DNA from: Galaxea fascicularis
Lineage: Eukaryota; Cnidaria; Anthozoa; Scleractinia; Euphylliidae
Reading direction: 5' to 3'
NCBI GenBank assembly: GCA_948470475.1
Contig: OX419343.1
Span: 6,871,741-6,935,740, forward strand
Length of the DNA stretch: 64,000 nt
Below are positions 9,409-21,800 of the stretch, in pieces. Under the pieces are notes generated by a model. It had not been told where the DNA came from and did not search any database. It saw only the letters and a program-made list of their open reading frames with translations. The position numbers and the translations under genes are program-made. How positions within the stretch are numbered: position 1 is the first letter of the stretch; each line of letters begins with the position of its first letter.

Positions 9409-12400
9409 CCCCGCCCGGTAAATCTAAGGGTGCATTTATGCCATGCCATGTCAATGGTGTTCTGTCCCATGCTTTGCTGGACACTGGTGCTGAAGCAACA
9501 ATTATTAGTGATGACATTTACCATTGTATTAACTCTAATACGAGCAAGCTTGAACCACCACGGAAAGCTGTTCTTGGGGCCAATAACATGCCGCTTGATG
9601 TTGTTGGTGAAACGGAGTTGACACTTGAACTTGGTGGTGTCAAAGCTCAGCATAACGTGTTAGTATGCCGCGGGTTACCTCAACAAGTGTTGATTGGCAT
9701 AGATTTCTTGATGGCTCACAAGTGTATTATTAACTTTGACAATAACACTGTATACAGTAAAGGGGGACCCAGCAAGTTGGTGTTTGGCCCGCTCGGTAAA
9801 GTCTACAGGATCACTGTTGCCGAAACTGTAACATTATCACCAAGTATGGTTGCTGATATACCTTGTTTGATTGAGGGGGTGAGTGACCAGGAAGAATTTG
9901 TGGGCGTGGTTGAGCCAAGAAGCAAGTTTTCGGAAAGGTATTCCGCGGGGGCCTTGCGGACTGCAGTAACTGTAAAAGATGGGCGAATACCAGTTCGTGT
10001 GTTTAATAGCCTTGACAAGCCTCTCAAAGTTTACCGCTGCAGCAGCATTGGGGACCTACATCCACTAGTGGATGAAGTAGATGGACTGACTGACGAGGGT
10101 GGAAAGAGTGAGATTTATAAAGTTGTAGGGGCTGCTAAGGAACATGCTGAGGTGGAGTTAGGGGCTAGGCAGTGTAGTGCAGTTTTTGTGAAAGACTCTG
10201 ATGTTGGTAGTGCTCCTTTGGAAGAGATGTTTCCCATAAGTAGTGATTTGGTTCCGGAAGAGGAAAAACGTAAGCACTACGAGGTTCTGTCCACTTACGC
10301 CGACTGCATTTCAAAGGGGCCATGGGACTTAGGTTCAGCCAAAGGTGTCAAACATACCATTGACACTGGATCAGCACAGCCAATACAAGTACCACCTAGA
10401 AGAGTCCCTTTCCATAAAAGAGAAGAAACGCGCCGTCAAGTGGATGAAATGCTTGAAGCTCAGATCATAGAGCCATCTGAATCCCCATGGTCCTCTCCAG
10501 TAGTTTTGGTTGCCAAGGCTGATGGCACGCAGCGTTTCTGTGTGGATTATCGGGCTCTGAACAAGGTAACCAAGCGAGACTTGTACCCGCTTCCAAGATG
10601 TGATGACATATTAGAGAGTTTAACTGGTGCGCAGTGGTTTTCTCATCTTGACCTGCTCCGCGGTTACTGGCAAATTGATGTTGCAGAAGAAGACCGAGAG
10701 AAGACGGCTTTTGCAACCCCAGACGGTCTTTACCAATTCCGCAAGTTAAGTTTTGGTCTGACAAATGCACCGGCGTGTTTTATGAGGGCTATGCATCTTG
10801 TTTTGAAAGGTCTGTGCTGGTCAGACTGTCTAGTATATCTAGATGACATTATCATCTTCGGCCGAACCCTACAGGAGCATCGAGAGAGACTGTCACTGGT
10901 CTTATCGCGGTTGGCTGAAGCAGGCTTGAAAATTAACCCCAAGAAATGCAAGTTATTGTCAGAACGAGTGATTGTGCTAGGTCATGTGGTGACCAGGGAT
11001 GGTATTTCTACTGATCCAGAGAAAGTGAGAGTCATCGAGGAGTGGCCAGTGCCAGAGAATGAGAGCCAGCTGAGAGCGTTCCTGGGGACGGCCGGTTACT
11101 ATCGAGGCTTTGTGCCGAACTATGCTGATATTGCTGCCCCTTTACACAGTGCATCTCAAAAGGGTGAACGTCTTAGGTGGACCGCCGAGTGTGAAGAAGC
11201 CTTTCGGAACATTAAGCGGAAGTTGACGAACGCCCCCATCCTTGCTTTTCCTCAGTTGGATGTGCCATTTATTTTAGACACTGATGCTAGCGACAGGGGT
11301 TTGGGAGCAGTGTTATCACAGGTTCTGGATGGGAAAGAGCGTGTTATAGCATACGGTGCACGGGCACTATCAAAGGCCGAAAGAAACTACAGCACGACCC
11401 GGAAGGAACTTTTGGCCCTTGTCTGGGGAACTGAACACTTTGAGACTTATCTCTATGGCAGGCAATTTCTTGCTAGGACTGACCATAGTGCCCTACAGTG
11501 GCTAAAGAATTTCAAGAGCCCTAGGGGGCAGGTTGCCCGGTGGCTAGAAAGGCTGAGTGATTTTGACTTTGAGGTGGAACATCGCCCTGGACAGTCGCAT
11601 GGAAACGCAGATGGACTCTCCCGCCTGGCATGGGAAAGTACCATCTTAGCCGAACAGGATGAGGCTGCTGTGTTGATCCAGTCCATCAATGTAGAGCCAC
11701 TGTCAAGAGAAAGTATGAAGACAACCCTGAAACAAGATCCTGTTCTGTCGCAGGTAGCGAATTGGCTTAAGGTTGGTGCGAGACCTGCGAGGCGTGATGT
11801 GGAAGGAGGTGGGCGCAAACTTCTGTCGTACTGGGCTCAGTGGGGAAGGCTGTTTCTAAAGGATGGTCTGGTTTTCCGACGCTGGGAAAATGAAACGACA
11901 GGCGAAGAGATCTACCAGCAAGTTTGTCAGCCAGAAAGCCTTGTGCCTAAAGTGTTGCATGCCCTTCATGATAGTCCTTCAGCTGGTCACCTTGGTGTGT
12001 CAAAAACTTTGGAGAAGGTACGAAGGAGATTTTACTGGCATGGCATGCGTGAGGATGTTGAAAGTCACATTAGAAGGTGCGGTCCATGTGCTGAAGTTAA
12101 TGACCCCAACAAGTTACCTAAAGCACCCCTTATCAACATCAAGTCGGGTCACCCCTTGCAAAGAGTTGCTATAGACATAGTTGGACCTACGCCAAGGTCA
12201 AGCTCGGGTCATGAGTGGCTGCTGGTGGTTTCTGATCACTTCACTAAATTTGCCCAAGCTTACCCAGTAAGAAACACTTCCGCAGTAACGCTTGCAAAGA
12301 AAGTGATGGACGAGTACATATGCTTTGAGGGTTTACATTCTGATCAGGGAGCCAATGTGGATGGAGCGGTCTTCAAGGGACTGTGTGATTTAGTTGATGC

Positions 12401-12683
12401 AGCGAAAACTCGAACAACTCCATATCATCCCCAAGGGGATGGTCAAGTGGAGCGACTAAACAAATCACTGGTGAAGATTTTGTGCAAATTGATTTCAGAT
12501 CATCGCCGGGACTGGGCAGACTTTGTACCAAAAGCAGTTCTTGCGTACAATACCAGTGTTCATGAGTCCACGGGATTTACCCCTTACCGTCTAATGTTTG
12601 GCAGGGAAGCTATTTTGCCTCTTGACGCAGGCCATGAGGCTGGAGACGTCACCACCCCAGGGAGGGGGAAAGTCTTATCCTGA
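9315..12683 (+). pseudogene. pol: Retrotransposon pol: protease, reverse transcriptase, RNase H, integrase (3' end frame-shifted)
   Basis: The frame is open over 1122 codons counted from 9315. Translation would enter it by the frameshift at 9372-9378. In residue numbering from 9315: aspartic protease with LLDTGA (D56); reverse transcriptase from about 360 to 535 with FSHLDL (D446), FGLTNAPACF and YLDD (508-511); RNase H with TDAS (D657), KELLAL (E698) and TDHSAL (D723); integrase zinc finger H885, H892, C922, C925; integrase core D954, D1010, E1046 with the canonical 35-residue spacing between the last two. These polymerise, process and insert the element's cDNA. All catalytic residues are present. 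The stretch before HSDQG looks a few residues short compared with typical Gypsy integrases, perhaps an in-frame deletion. The frame leaves the integrase C-terminus near 12655-12670, inside a G-rich run. Confidence 0.93.
9372..9417 (+). promoter_or_regulatory. Programmed -1 ribosomal frameshift signal at the gag/pol overlap
   Basis: The slippery heptamer GGGAAAC lies at 9372-9378 in the correct phase: gag reads G GGA AAC, and slipping back one base gives GGG AAA in the pol frame. A 6-nt spacer follows. Then comes a 9-bp GC stem (9385-9393 CGGGCGGGG with 9409-9417 CCCCGCCCG). Its 15-nt loop contains the gag stop codon (9406-9408). Heptamer, spacer and stem match the established -1 frameshift design for expressing Gag-Pol. 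Whether a pseudoknot forms is not visible. Confidence 0.82.
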
Positions 12684-13378
12684 TTATGTTGTTCAACAGA
12701 AGAAACAACTGGAGGAGACAGAACGCTTAGCAAGAGAGAACCTCAAGCGGGCACGGAAAACTCAGAAAGCTTATTACGACACCAAATGCCACGGTCAGCG
12801 GTTTCATGTAGGAGACCGAGTCTGGTATCGAAACCGAACCAGGTCAAGGAGAAAGAAATTCCTGAAACCTTGGTGTGGGCCTTGGAAGGTTGTGACAGCC
12901 CTGTCTGATGTTACCTATCGCATCGAGGAGGAGAAGAGGAAAGCCGGCGAGCGGCGCAGGAGGAAAGTGGTCCATTTCAATTACCTGAAACCGTGTTTTA
13001 CACCACCAGAGACCCCCACTTCCAGAGAAGCGGCTCGATCAGAGAGATTGAGAGAGGTGCCGCAGCCAAATCAGGCCCAGGGAGGGGCTGATGACACTAG
13101 TGGGGTCAAGTTGGAATGGCTGGAAAATCCTGTGGTTCAGGCTACAGACGGTCGGGAAACGCCTCAGGTTCAGGACGCGAGTGGTACTCAGCCCAGTTGC
13201 ACAGCCTGCTGATGTACCTGACCAGCTGGATGTCTCTTCGGTGAACGATGAGATGAGTCAAGTTCCAGTTAGACCGAGACGTGAACGAAGGGAGCCATCG
13301 TGGCTCCAGGACTATGTTAGAACAGTTGTTGTTTACCCTTCGTGGCCGTTTACTCTTGTTGGAGCAGTTGCTTATTAA
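12655..13378 (+). pseudogene. pol: pol 3' end: integrase C-terminal (GPY/F-type) module, displaced by frame breaks
   Basis: From about 12660 the pol sequence continues in the next frame to a stop at 13210-13212. It shows a helical basic linker (QLEETERLARENLKRA), a VGDRVWYRNRT strand, WCGPWKVV and RRKVVHFNYLKPC. That is the SH3-like GPY/F-type C-terminal module that binds DNA and helps target integration. A further pol-tail-like segment, RRERREPSWLQDY, is in the third frame and ends at 13376-13378, so a second break lies between about 13150 and 13212. The first break falls in a G-rich run (GGGAGGGGG), where both polymerase slippage and sequencing error are common. Confidence 0.8.
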
Positions 13379-13439
13379 CTTTTGATAACACAGTTGCTTA
13401 TTAACATTTGAAAACTCATTCTCTAACCTCTGTCCTTAT

Positions 13440-13453
13440 ACGGGAGGGGGTAG
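13440..13453 (+). other. Polypurine tract
   Basis: ACGGGAGGGGGTAG directly abuts the 3' LTR. This is the expected position and composition of the RNase H-resistant primer for plus-strand synthesis in LTR retrotransposons. Confidence 0.8.
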
Positions 13454-13599
13454 TGTAGCGTGGGGCCTGAGCCCAAGTTAGGTGGGACATGCGCAGTTAG
13501 GGGTCTCGGGAACGCGTGTTTGTAGACGTGCTTGTAAGTCGTGTTCATGAAGAATTATAGTCCGTTTTGGAGTCTAGTTGTGTCGTTAGTAGTGTTACA
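13454..13599 (+). repeat. 3' LTR (146 bp)
   Basis: Same length and ends as the 5' LTR, with two substitutions between them (98.6% identity). It is followed by the CTAG target duplication at 13600-13603. Confidence 0.93.
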
Positions 13600-13603
13600 C
13601 TAG

Positions 13604-13809
13604 TGCAAAATACGGTGGCTTTTTTTTAGTTTATTCAACAATTTTCTTTTATTTCGAAGCCGTCGTTTTTAACGCACAGTAGTTTCTCCGAGATTATCCC
13701 TGTTCAAGCTGAACATACGCAGTTCACGAGACAGCTGGCAGTATATGCTTCAATCGCTGGAGTTAGGGTCACCAAGATGACAGATAGGCTTGGTAAAATA
13801 CTTGTTCCC
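13604..13809 (+). other. Unique spacer between retrotransposon and satellite, with an open frame into the array
   Basis: About 206 bp of single-copy sequence. After an in-frame TAG near 13630, one plus-strand frame stays open through the spacer and into the first satellite monomer, to a TAA at 14002-14004. The spacer part has a varied, protein-like composition (for example EHTQFTRQLAVYASIAGVRV), but I recognise no family. An acceptor-like TTTTTAACGCACAG lies at about 13667-13680. It may be chance or a decayed exon. Confidence 0.3.
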
Positions 13810-14883
13810 GAATTTGATGTTTTAAAAACTTTGCCTATATTAAAAAGGAGTCTACAAATCATGTGTAAATGTTTCATGGAACTCCGACAACATGATTTCT
13901 TTTCTTATTTGCGCTGTGTGCAAGATTTTAGCAAAGTTGAAATTTTGACCAAAACCCAAAGGGGGGACAACATGCTCTTGGCTCAAATTTTGAATTTGGC
14001 TTAAACTTTGCCTATTTCAAAAAGGAGTCTAGAAATCATGTGTAAATGTTTCACGGAACTCCGACAACATGATTTCTTTTCTTATTTGAGCTGTGTGCAA
14101 GATTTTAGCAAAGTTGAAATTTTGACCAAAACCCAAAGGGGGGACCACATGCTCTTGGCTCAAATTTTGAATTTGGCTTAAACTTTGCCTATTTCAAAAA
14201 GGAGTCTAGAAATCATGTGTAAATGTTTCACGGAACTCCGACAACATGATTTCTTTTCTTATTTGAGCTGTGTGCAAGATTTTAGCAAAGTTGAAATTTT
14301 GACCAAAACCCAAAGAGGGGCCCACATGCTCTTGGCTCAAATTTTGAATTTGGCTTAAACTTTGCCTATTTCAAAAAGGAGTCGAGAAATCATGTGTAAA
14401 TGTTTCACAGAACTCCGACAACATGAATTCTTTTCTTATTTGAGCTGTGTGCAAGATTTTAGCAAAGTTGAAATTTTAATCAAAACCCAAAGGGGGCACC
14501 ACATGCTCTTGGCTCAAATTTTAAATTTGGCTTAAACTTTGCCTTTTTCAAAAAATAGTCTAGAAATCATGTGTAAATGTTTGATGGAACTCCGACAACA
14601 TGATTTCTTTTCTTATTTGAGCTGTGTGCAAGATTTTAGCAAAGTTGAAATTTTAATCAAAACCCAAAGGGGGGACCACATGCTCTTGGCTCAAATTTTG
14701 AATTTGGCTTAAACTTTGCCTATTTCAAAAAGGAGTCTAGAAATCATGTGTAAATGTTTCACGGAACTCCGACAACATGATTTCTTTTCTTATTTGAGCT
14801 GTGTGCAAGATTTTAGCAAAGTTGAAATTTTGACCAAAACCCAAAGGGGGGACCACATGCTCTTGGCTCAAATTTTGAATTTG

Positions 14884-17800
14884 GCTTAAACTTTGCCTTT
14901 TTCAAAAAGGAGTCTAGAAATCATGTGTAAATGTTTCATGGAACTCCGACAACATGATTTCTTTTCTTATTTGAGCTGTGTGCAAGATTTTAGCAAAGTT
15001 GAAATTTTCACTAAAACCCAAAGGGGGGACCACATGCTCTTGGCTCAAATTTTGAATTTGGCTTAAACTTTGCCTATTTCAAAAAGGAGTCTAGAAATCA
15101 TGTTTAAATGTTTCATGGAACTCCGACAACATGATTTCTTTTCTTATTTGAGCTGTGTGCAAGATTTTAGCAAAGTTGAAATTTTGACCAAAACCCAAAA
15201 GGGGGACCACATGCTCTTGGCTCAAATTTTGAATTTGGCTTAAACTTTGCCTTTTTCAAAAAGGAGTCTAGAAATCATGTTTAAATGTTTCATGGAACTC
15301 CGACAACATGATTTCTTTTCTTATTTGAGCTGTGTGCAAGATTTTAGCAAAGTTGAAATTTTGACCAAAACCCAAAGGGGGGACCACATGCTCTTGGCTC
15401 AAATTTTGAATTTGGCTTAAACTTTGCCTATTTCAAAAAGGAGTCTAGAAATCATGTGTAAATGTTTCACAGAACTCCGACACCATGATTTCTTTTCTTA
15501 TTTGAGCTGTGTGCAAGATTTTAGCAAAGTTGAAATTTTGACCAAAACCCAAAGGGGGGACCACATGCTCTTGGCTCAAATTTTGAATTTGGCTTAAACT
15601 TTGCCTATTTCAAAAAGGAGTCTAGAAATCATGTGTAAATGTTTCACAGAACTCCGAATACATGATTTCTTTTCTTATTTGAGCTGTGTGCAAGATTTTA
15701 GCAAAGTTGAAATTTTGACCAAAACCCAAAGGGGGGACCACATGCTCTTGGCTCAAATTTTGAATTTGGCTTAAACTTTGCCTATTTCAAAAAGGAGTCT
15801 AGAAATCATGTGTAAATGTTTCATGGAACTCCGACAACATGATTTGTTTTCTTATTTGAGTTGTGTGCAAGATTTTAGCAAAGTTGAAATTTTGACCAAA
15901 ACCCAAAGGGGGGACCACATGCTCTTGGCTCAAATTTTGAATTTGGCTTAAACTTTGCCTATTTCAAAAAGGAGTCTAGAAATCATGTGTAAATGTTTCA
16001 GGGAAATCCGACAACATGATTTCTTTTCTTATTTGAGCTGTGTGCAATATTTTAGCAAAGTTGAAATTTTGACCAAAACCTAAAGGGGGGACCAGATGCT
16101 CTTGGCTCAAATTTTGAATTTGGCTTAAACTTTGCCTATTTCAAAAAGGAGTCTAGAAATCATGTGTAAATGTTTCATGGAACTCCGACAACATGATTTC
16201 TTTTCTTATTTGAGCTGTGTGCAAGATCTTAGCAAAGTTGAAATTTTGACCAAAACCCAAAGGGGGGACCACATGCTCTTGGCTCAAATTTTGAATTTGG
16301 CTTAAACTTTGCCTATTTCAAAAAGGAGTCTAGAAATCATGTGTAAATGTTTCACAGAACTCCGACAACATGATTTCTTTTCTTATTTGAGCTGTGTGCA
16401 AGATTTTAGCAAAGTTGAAATTTTGACCAAAACCCAAAGGGGGGACCACATGCTCTTGGCTCAAATTTTGAATTTGGCTTAAACTTTGCCTTTTTCAAAA
16501 AGGAGTCTAGAAATCATGTGTAAATGTTTCATGGAACTCCGACAACATGATTTCTTTTCTTATTTGAGCTGTGTGCAAGATTTTAGCAAAGTTGAAATTT
16601 TCACTAAAACCCAAAGGGGGGACCACATGCTCTTGGCTCAAATTTTGAATTTGGCTTAAACTTTGCCTATTTCAAAAAGGAGTCTAGAAATCATGTTTAA
16701 ATGTTTCATGGAACTCCGACAACATGATTTCTTTTCTTATTTGAGCTGTGTGCAAGATTTTAGCAAAGTTGAAATTTTGACCAAAACCCAAAAGGGGGAC
16801 CACATGCTCTTGGCTCAAATTTTGAATTTGGCTTAAACTTTGCCTTTTTCAAAAAGGAGTCTAGAAATCATGTTTAAATGTTTCATGGAACTCCGACAAC
16901 ATGATTTCTTTTCTTATTTGAGCTGTGTGCAAGATTTTAGCAAAGTTGAAATTTTGACCAAAACCCAAAGGGGGGACCACATGCTCTTGGCTCAAATTTT
17001 GAATTTGGCTTAAACTTTGCCTATTTCAAAAAGGAGTCTAGAAATCATGTGTAAATGTTTCACAGAACTCCGACACCATGATTTCTTTTCTTATTTGAGC
17101 TGTGTGCAAGATTTTAGCAAAGTTGAAATTTTGACCAAAACCCAAAGGGGGGACCACATGCTCTTGGCTCAAATTTTGAATTTGGCTTAAACTTTGCCTA
17201 TTTCAAAAAGGAGTCTAGAAATCATGTGTAAATGTTTCACGGAACTCCGCCAACATGATTTTTTTTTTGTTTAAGCTGTGTGCAAGATTTTAGCAAAGTT
17301 GAAATTTTGACCAAAACCCAAAGGTGGCACCACATGCTCTCGGCTCAAATTTGAATTTGGCTTAAACTTTGCCTATTTCAAAAAGGAGTCTAGAAATCAT
17401 GTGTAAATGTTTCACGGAAATCCGACAACATGATTTCTTTTCTTATTTGAGCTGTGTGCAAGATTTTAGCAAAGTTGAAATTTTGACCAAAACCCAAAGG
17501 GGGGACCACATGCTCTTGGCTCAAATTTTGAATTTGGCTTAAACTTTGCCTATTTCAAAAAGGAGTCTAGAAATCATGTGTAAATGTTTCATGGAACTCC
17601 GACAACATGATTTGTTTTCTTATTTGAGCTGTGTGCAAGATTTTAGCAAAGTTGAAATTTTGACCAAAACCCAAAGGGGGGACCACATGCTCTTGGCTCA
17701 AATTTTGAATTTGGCTTAAACTTTGCCTATTTCAAAAAGGAGTCTAGAAATCATGTGTAAATGTTTCATGGAACTCCGACAACATGATTTGTTTTCTTAT

Positions 17801-18069
17801 TTGAGCTGTGTGCAAGATTTTAGCAAAGTTGAAATTTTGACCAAAACCCAAAGGGGGGACCACATGCTCTTGGCTCAAATTTTGAATTTGGCTTAAACTT
17901 TGCCTATTTCAAAAAGAAGTCTAGAAATCATGTGTAAATGTTTCACGGAAATCCGACAACATGATTTCTTTTCTTATTTGAGCTGTGTGCAAGATTTTAG
18001 CAAAGTTGAAATTTTGACCAAAACCCAAAGGGGGGACCACATGCTCTTGGCTCAAATTTTGAATTTGGC
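14884..18069 (+). repeat. Nine-monomer higher-order repeat (1593 bp), about two copies
   Basis: Diagnostic variants recur at an offset of 1593 bp (9 x 177). These include a GCCTTTTTC monomer with TTTTCACTAAAACCC (14891 and 16484) and the CACAGAACTCCGACACCATG monomer (15469 and 17062). The second copy degenerates towards its end, so the right limit is approximate. Confidence 0.65.
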
Positions 18070-21000
18070 TTAAACTTTGCCTATTTCAAAAAGGAGTCTA
18101 GAAATCATGTGTAAATGTTTCATGGAACTCCGACAACATGATTTGTTTTCTTATTTGAGCTGTGTGCAAGATTTTAGCAAAGTTGAAATTTTGACCAAAA
18201 CCCAAAGGGGGGACCACATGCTCTTGGCTCAAATTTTGAATTTGGCTTAAACTTTGCCTATTTCAAAAAGAAGTCTAGAAATCATGTGTAAATGTTTCAC
18301 GGAAATCCGACAACATGATTTCTTTTCTTATTTGAGCTGTGTGCAAGATTTTAGCAAAGTTGAAATTTTGACCAAAACCCAAAGGGGGGACCACATGCTC
18401 TTGGCTCAAATTTTGAATTTGGCTTAAACTTTGCCTATTTCAAAAAGGAGTCTAGAAATCATGTGTAAATGTTTCATGGAACTCCGACAACATGATTTGT
18501 TTTCTTATTTGAGCTGTGTGCAAGATTTTAGCAAAGTTGAAATTTTGACCAAAACCCAAAGGGGGGACCACATGCTCTTGGCTCAAATTTTGAATTTGGC
18601 TTAAACTTTGCCTATTTCAAAAAGAAGTCTAGAAATCATGTGTAAATGTTTCATGGAACTCCGACAACATGATTTCTTTTCTTATTTGAGCTGTGTGCAA
18701 GATTTTAGCAAAGTTGAAATTTTGACCAAAACCCAAAGGGGGGACCACATGCTCTTGGCTCAAATTTTGAATTTGGCTTAAACTTTGCCTATTTCAAAAA
18801 GGAGTCTAGAAATCATGTGTAAATGTTTCATGGAACGCTGCCAACATGATTTCTTTTTTTATTTGAGCTGTTTGCAAGATTTTAGCAAAGTTGAAATTTT
18901 GACCAAAACCCAAAGGGGGCACCACATGCTCTTGGCTCAAATTTTGAATTTGGCTTAAACTTTGCCTATTTCAAAAAGGAGTCTAGAAATCATGTGTAAA
19001 TGTTTCACGGAAATCCGACAACATGATTTCTTTTCTTATTTGAGCTGTGTGCAAGATTTTAGCAAAGTTGAAATTTTGACCAAAACCCAAAGGGGGGACC
19101 ACATGCTCTTGGCTCAAATTTTGAATTTGGCTTAAACTTTGCCTATTTCAAAAAGGAGTCTAGAAATCATGTGTAAATGTGTCATGGAACTCCGCCAACA
19201 TGATTTCTTTTTTTATTTAAGCTGTGTGCAAGATTTTAGCAAAGTTGAAATTTTGACCAAAACCCAAAGGGGGGACCACATGCTCTTGGCTCAAATTTGA
19301 ATTTGGCTTAAACTTTGCCTATTTCAAAAAGGAGTCTAGAAATCATGTGTAAATGTTTCACGGAACTCCGCCAACATGATCTTTTTTTTTGTTTAAGCTG
19401 TGTGCAAGATTTTAGCAAAGTTGAAATTTTGACCAAAACCCAAAGGTGGCACCACATGCTCTTGGCTCAAATTTGAATTTGGCTTAAACTTTGCCTATTT
19501 CAAAAAGGAGTCTAGAAATCATGTGTAAATGTTTCACGGAAATCCGACAACATGATTTCTTTTCTTATTTGAGCTGTGTGCAAGATTTTAGCAAAGTTGA
19601 AATTTTGACCAAAACCCATAGGGGGGACCACATGCTCTTGGCTCAAATTTTGAATTTGGCTTAAACTTTGCCTATTTCAAAAAGGAGTCTAGAAATCATG
19701 TGTAAATGTTTCATGGAACTCCGACAACATGATTTGTTTTCTTATTTGAGCTGTGTGCAAGATTTTAGCAAAGTTGAAATTTTGACCAAAACCCAAAGGG
19801 GGGACCACATACTCTTGGCTCAAATTTTGAATTTGGCTTAAACTTTGCCTTTTTCAAAAAGAAGTCTAGAAATCATGTGTAAATGTTTCACGGAAATCCG
19901 ACAACATGATTTCTTTTCTTATTTGAGCTGTGTGCAAGATTTTAGCAAAGTTGAAATTTTGACCAAAACCCAAAGGGGGGACCACATGCTCTTGGCTCAA
20001 ATTTTGAATTTGGCTTAAACTTTGCCTATTTCAAAAAGGAGTCTAGAAATCATGTGTAAATGTTTCATGGAACTCCGACAACATGATTTGTTTTCTTATT
20101 TGAGCTGGGTGCAAGATTTTAGCAAAGTTGAAATTTTGACTAAAACCCAAAGGGGGGACCACATGCTCTTGGCTCAAATTTTGAATTTGGCTTAAACTTT
20201 GCCTATTTCAAAAAGAAGTCTAGAAATCATGTGTAAATGTTTCACGGAAATCCGACAACATGATTTCTTTTCTTATTTGAGCTGTGTGCAAGATTTTAGC
20301 AAAGTTGAAATTTTGACCAAAACCCAAAGGGGGGACCACATGCTCTTGGCTCAAATTTTGAATTTGGCTTAAACTTTGCCTATTTCAAAAAGGAGTCTAG
20401 AAATCATGTGTAAATGTTTCACGGAACTCCGCCAACATGATTTTTTTTTTGTTTAAGCTGTGTGCAAGATTTTAGCAAAGTTGAAATTTTGACCAAAACC
20501 CAAAGGTGGCACCACATGCTCTTGGCTCAAATTTGAATTTGGCTTAAACTTTGCCTATTTCAAAAAGGAGTCTAGAAATCATGTGTAAATGTTTCACGGA
20601 AATCCGACAACATGATTTGTTTTCTTATTTGAGCTGTGTGCAAGATTTTAGCAAAGTTGAAATTTTGACCAAAACCCAAAGGGGGGACCACATGCTCTTG
20701 GCTCAAATTTTGAATTTGGCTTAAACTTTGCCTATTTCAAAAGGAGTCTAGAAATCATGTGTAAATGTTTCATGGAACTCCGACAACATGATTTGTTTTC
20801 TTATTTGAGCTGTGTGCAAGATTTTAGCAAAGTTGAAATTTTGACCAAAACCCAAAGGGGGGACCACATGCTCTTGGCTCAAATTTTGAATTTGGCTTAA
20901 ACTTTGCCTTTTTCAAAAAGAAGTCTAGAAATCATGTGTAAATGTTTCACGGAAATCCGACAACATGATTTCTTTTCTTATTTGAGCTGTGTGCAAGATT

Positions 21001-21800
21001 TTAGCAAAGTTGAAATTTTGACCAAAACCCAAAGGGGGGACCACATGCTCTTGGCTCAAATTTTGAATTTGGCTTAAACTTTGCCTATTTCAAAAAGGAG
21101 TCTAGAAATCATGTGTAAATGTTTCATGGAACTCCGACAACATGATTTGTTTTCTTATTTGAGCTGTGTGCAAGATTTTAGCAAAGTTGAAATTTTGACC
21201 AAAACCCAAAGGGGGGACCACATGCTCTTGGCTCAAATTTTGAATTTGGCTTAAACTTTGCCTATTTCAAAAAGAAGTCTAGAAATCATGTGTAAATGTT
21301 TCACGGAAATCCGACAACATGATTTCTTTTCTTATTTGAGCTGTGTGCAAGATTTTAGCAAAGTTGAAATTTTGACCAAAACCCAAAGGGGGGACCACAT
21401 GCTCTTGGCTCAAATTTTGAATTTGGCTTAAACTTTGCCTATTTCAAAAAGGAGTCTAGAAATCATGTGTAAATGTTTCATGGAACTCCGACAACATGAT
21501 TTGTTTTCTTATTTGAGCTGTGTGCAAGATTTTAGCAAAGTTGAAATTTTGACCAAAACCCAAAGGGGGGACCACATGCTCTTGGCTCAAATTTTGAATT
21601 TGGCTTAAACTTTGCCTATTTCAAAAAGAAGTCTAGAAATCATGTGTAAATGTTTCATGGAACTCCGACAACATGATTTCTTTTCTTATTTGAGCTGTGT
21701 GCAAGATTTTAGCAAAGTTGAAATTTTGACTAAAACCCAAAAGGGGGACCACATGCTCTTGGCTCAAATTTTGAATTTGGCTTAAACTTTGCCTATTTCA
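17400..21800 (+). repeat. Dimeric higher-order region (354 bp)
   Basis: Two monomer types alternate over much of this stretch. Type A has CACGGAAATCCGAC with GATTTCTTTT. Type B has CATGGAACTCCGAC with GATTTGTTTT and is usually followed by a GAAGTC unit. The A-B alternation is clearest at 17940-18640 and 19850-21650. Type C monomers (CCGCCAAC, long T run, GGTGGCACC) interrupt it. Confidence 0.6.

Larger units (their letters stand above)
8291..13603 (+). mobile_element. Ty3/Gypsy LTR retrotransposon with CTAG target duplication (structurally complete, coding frames broken)
   Basis: The 5305-bp element spans 8295-13599. The 146-bp LTRs start TGTAGCG and end TTACA, and CTAG flanks both sides (8291-8294 and 13600-13603). 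The order is LTR, tRNA-Leu-type primer site, gag with zinc knuckle, protease, reverse transcriptase, RNase H, integrase, polypurine tract, LTR. Integrase downstream of RNase H assigns it to Ty3/Gypsy rather than Copia. The LTRs differ at two of 146 positions, so the insertion is recent. Even so, gag has one frame break and pol at least two, so this copy looks unable to make full proteins unless some breaks are sequencing errors. There is no env-like frame. Confidence 0.95.

Noticed and set aside
9335..11818. Minus-strand and alternate-frame open stretches across pol
   Set aside because: They lie opposite a clearly conserved polyprotein and show no motifs of their own.
13810..14360. Telomeric repeats or a CENP-B-box-like motif in the satellite
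   Set aside because: I looked for TTAGGG-type runs and for a TTCG...GGGA-type box in the monomer and found neither.
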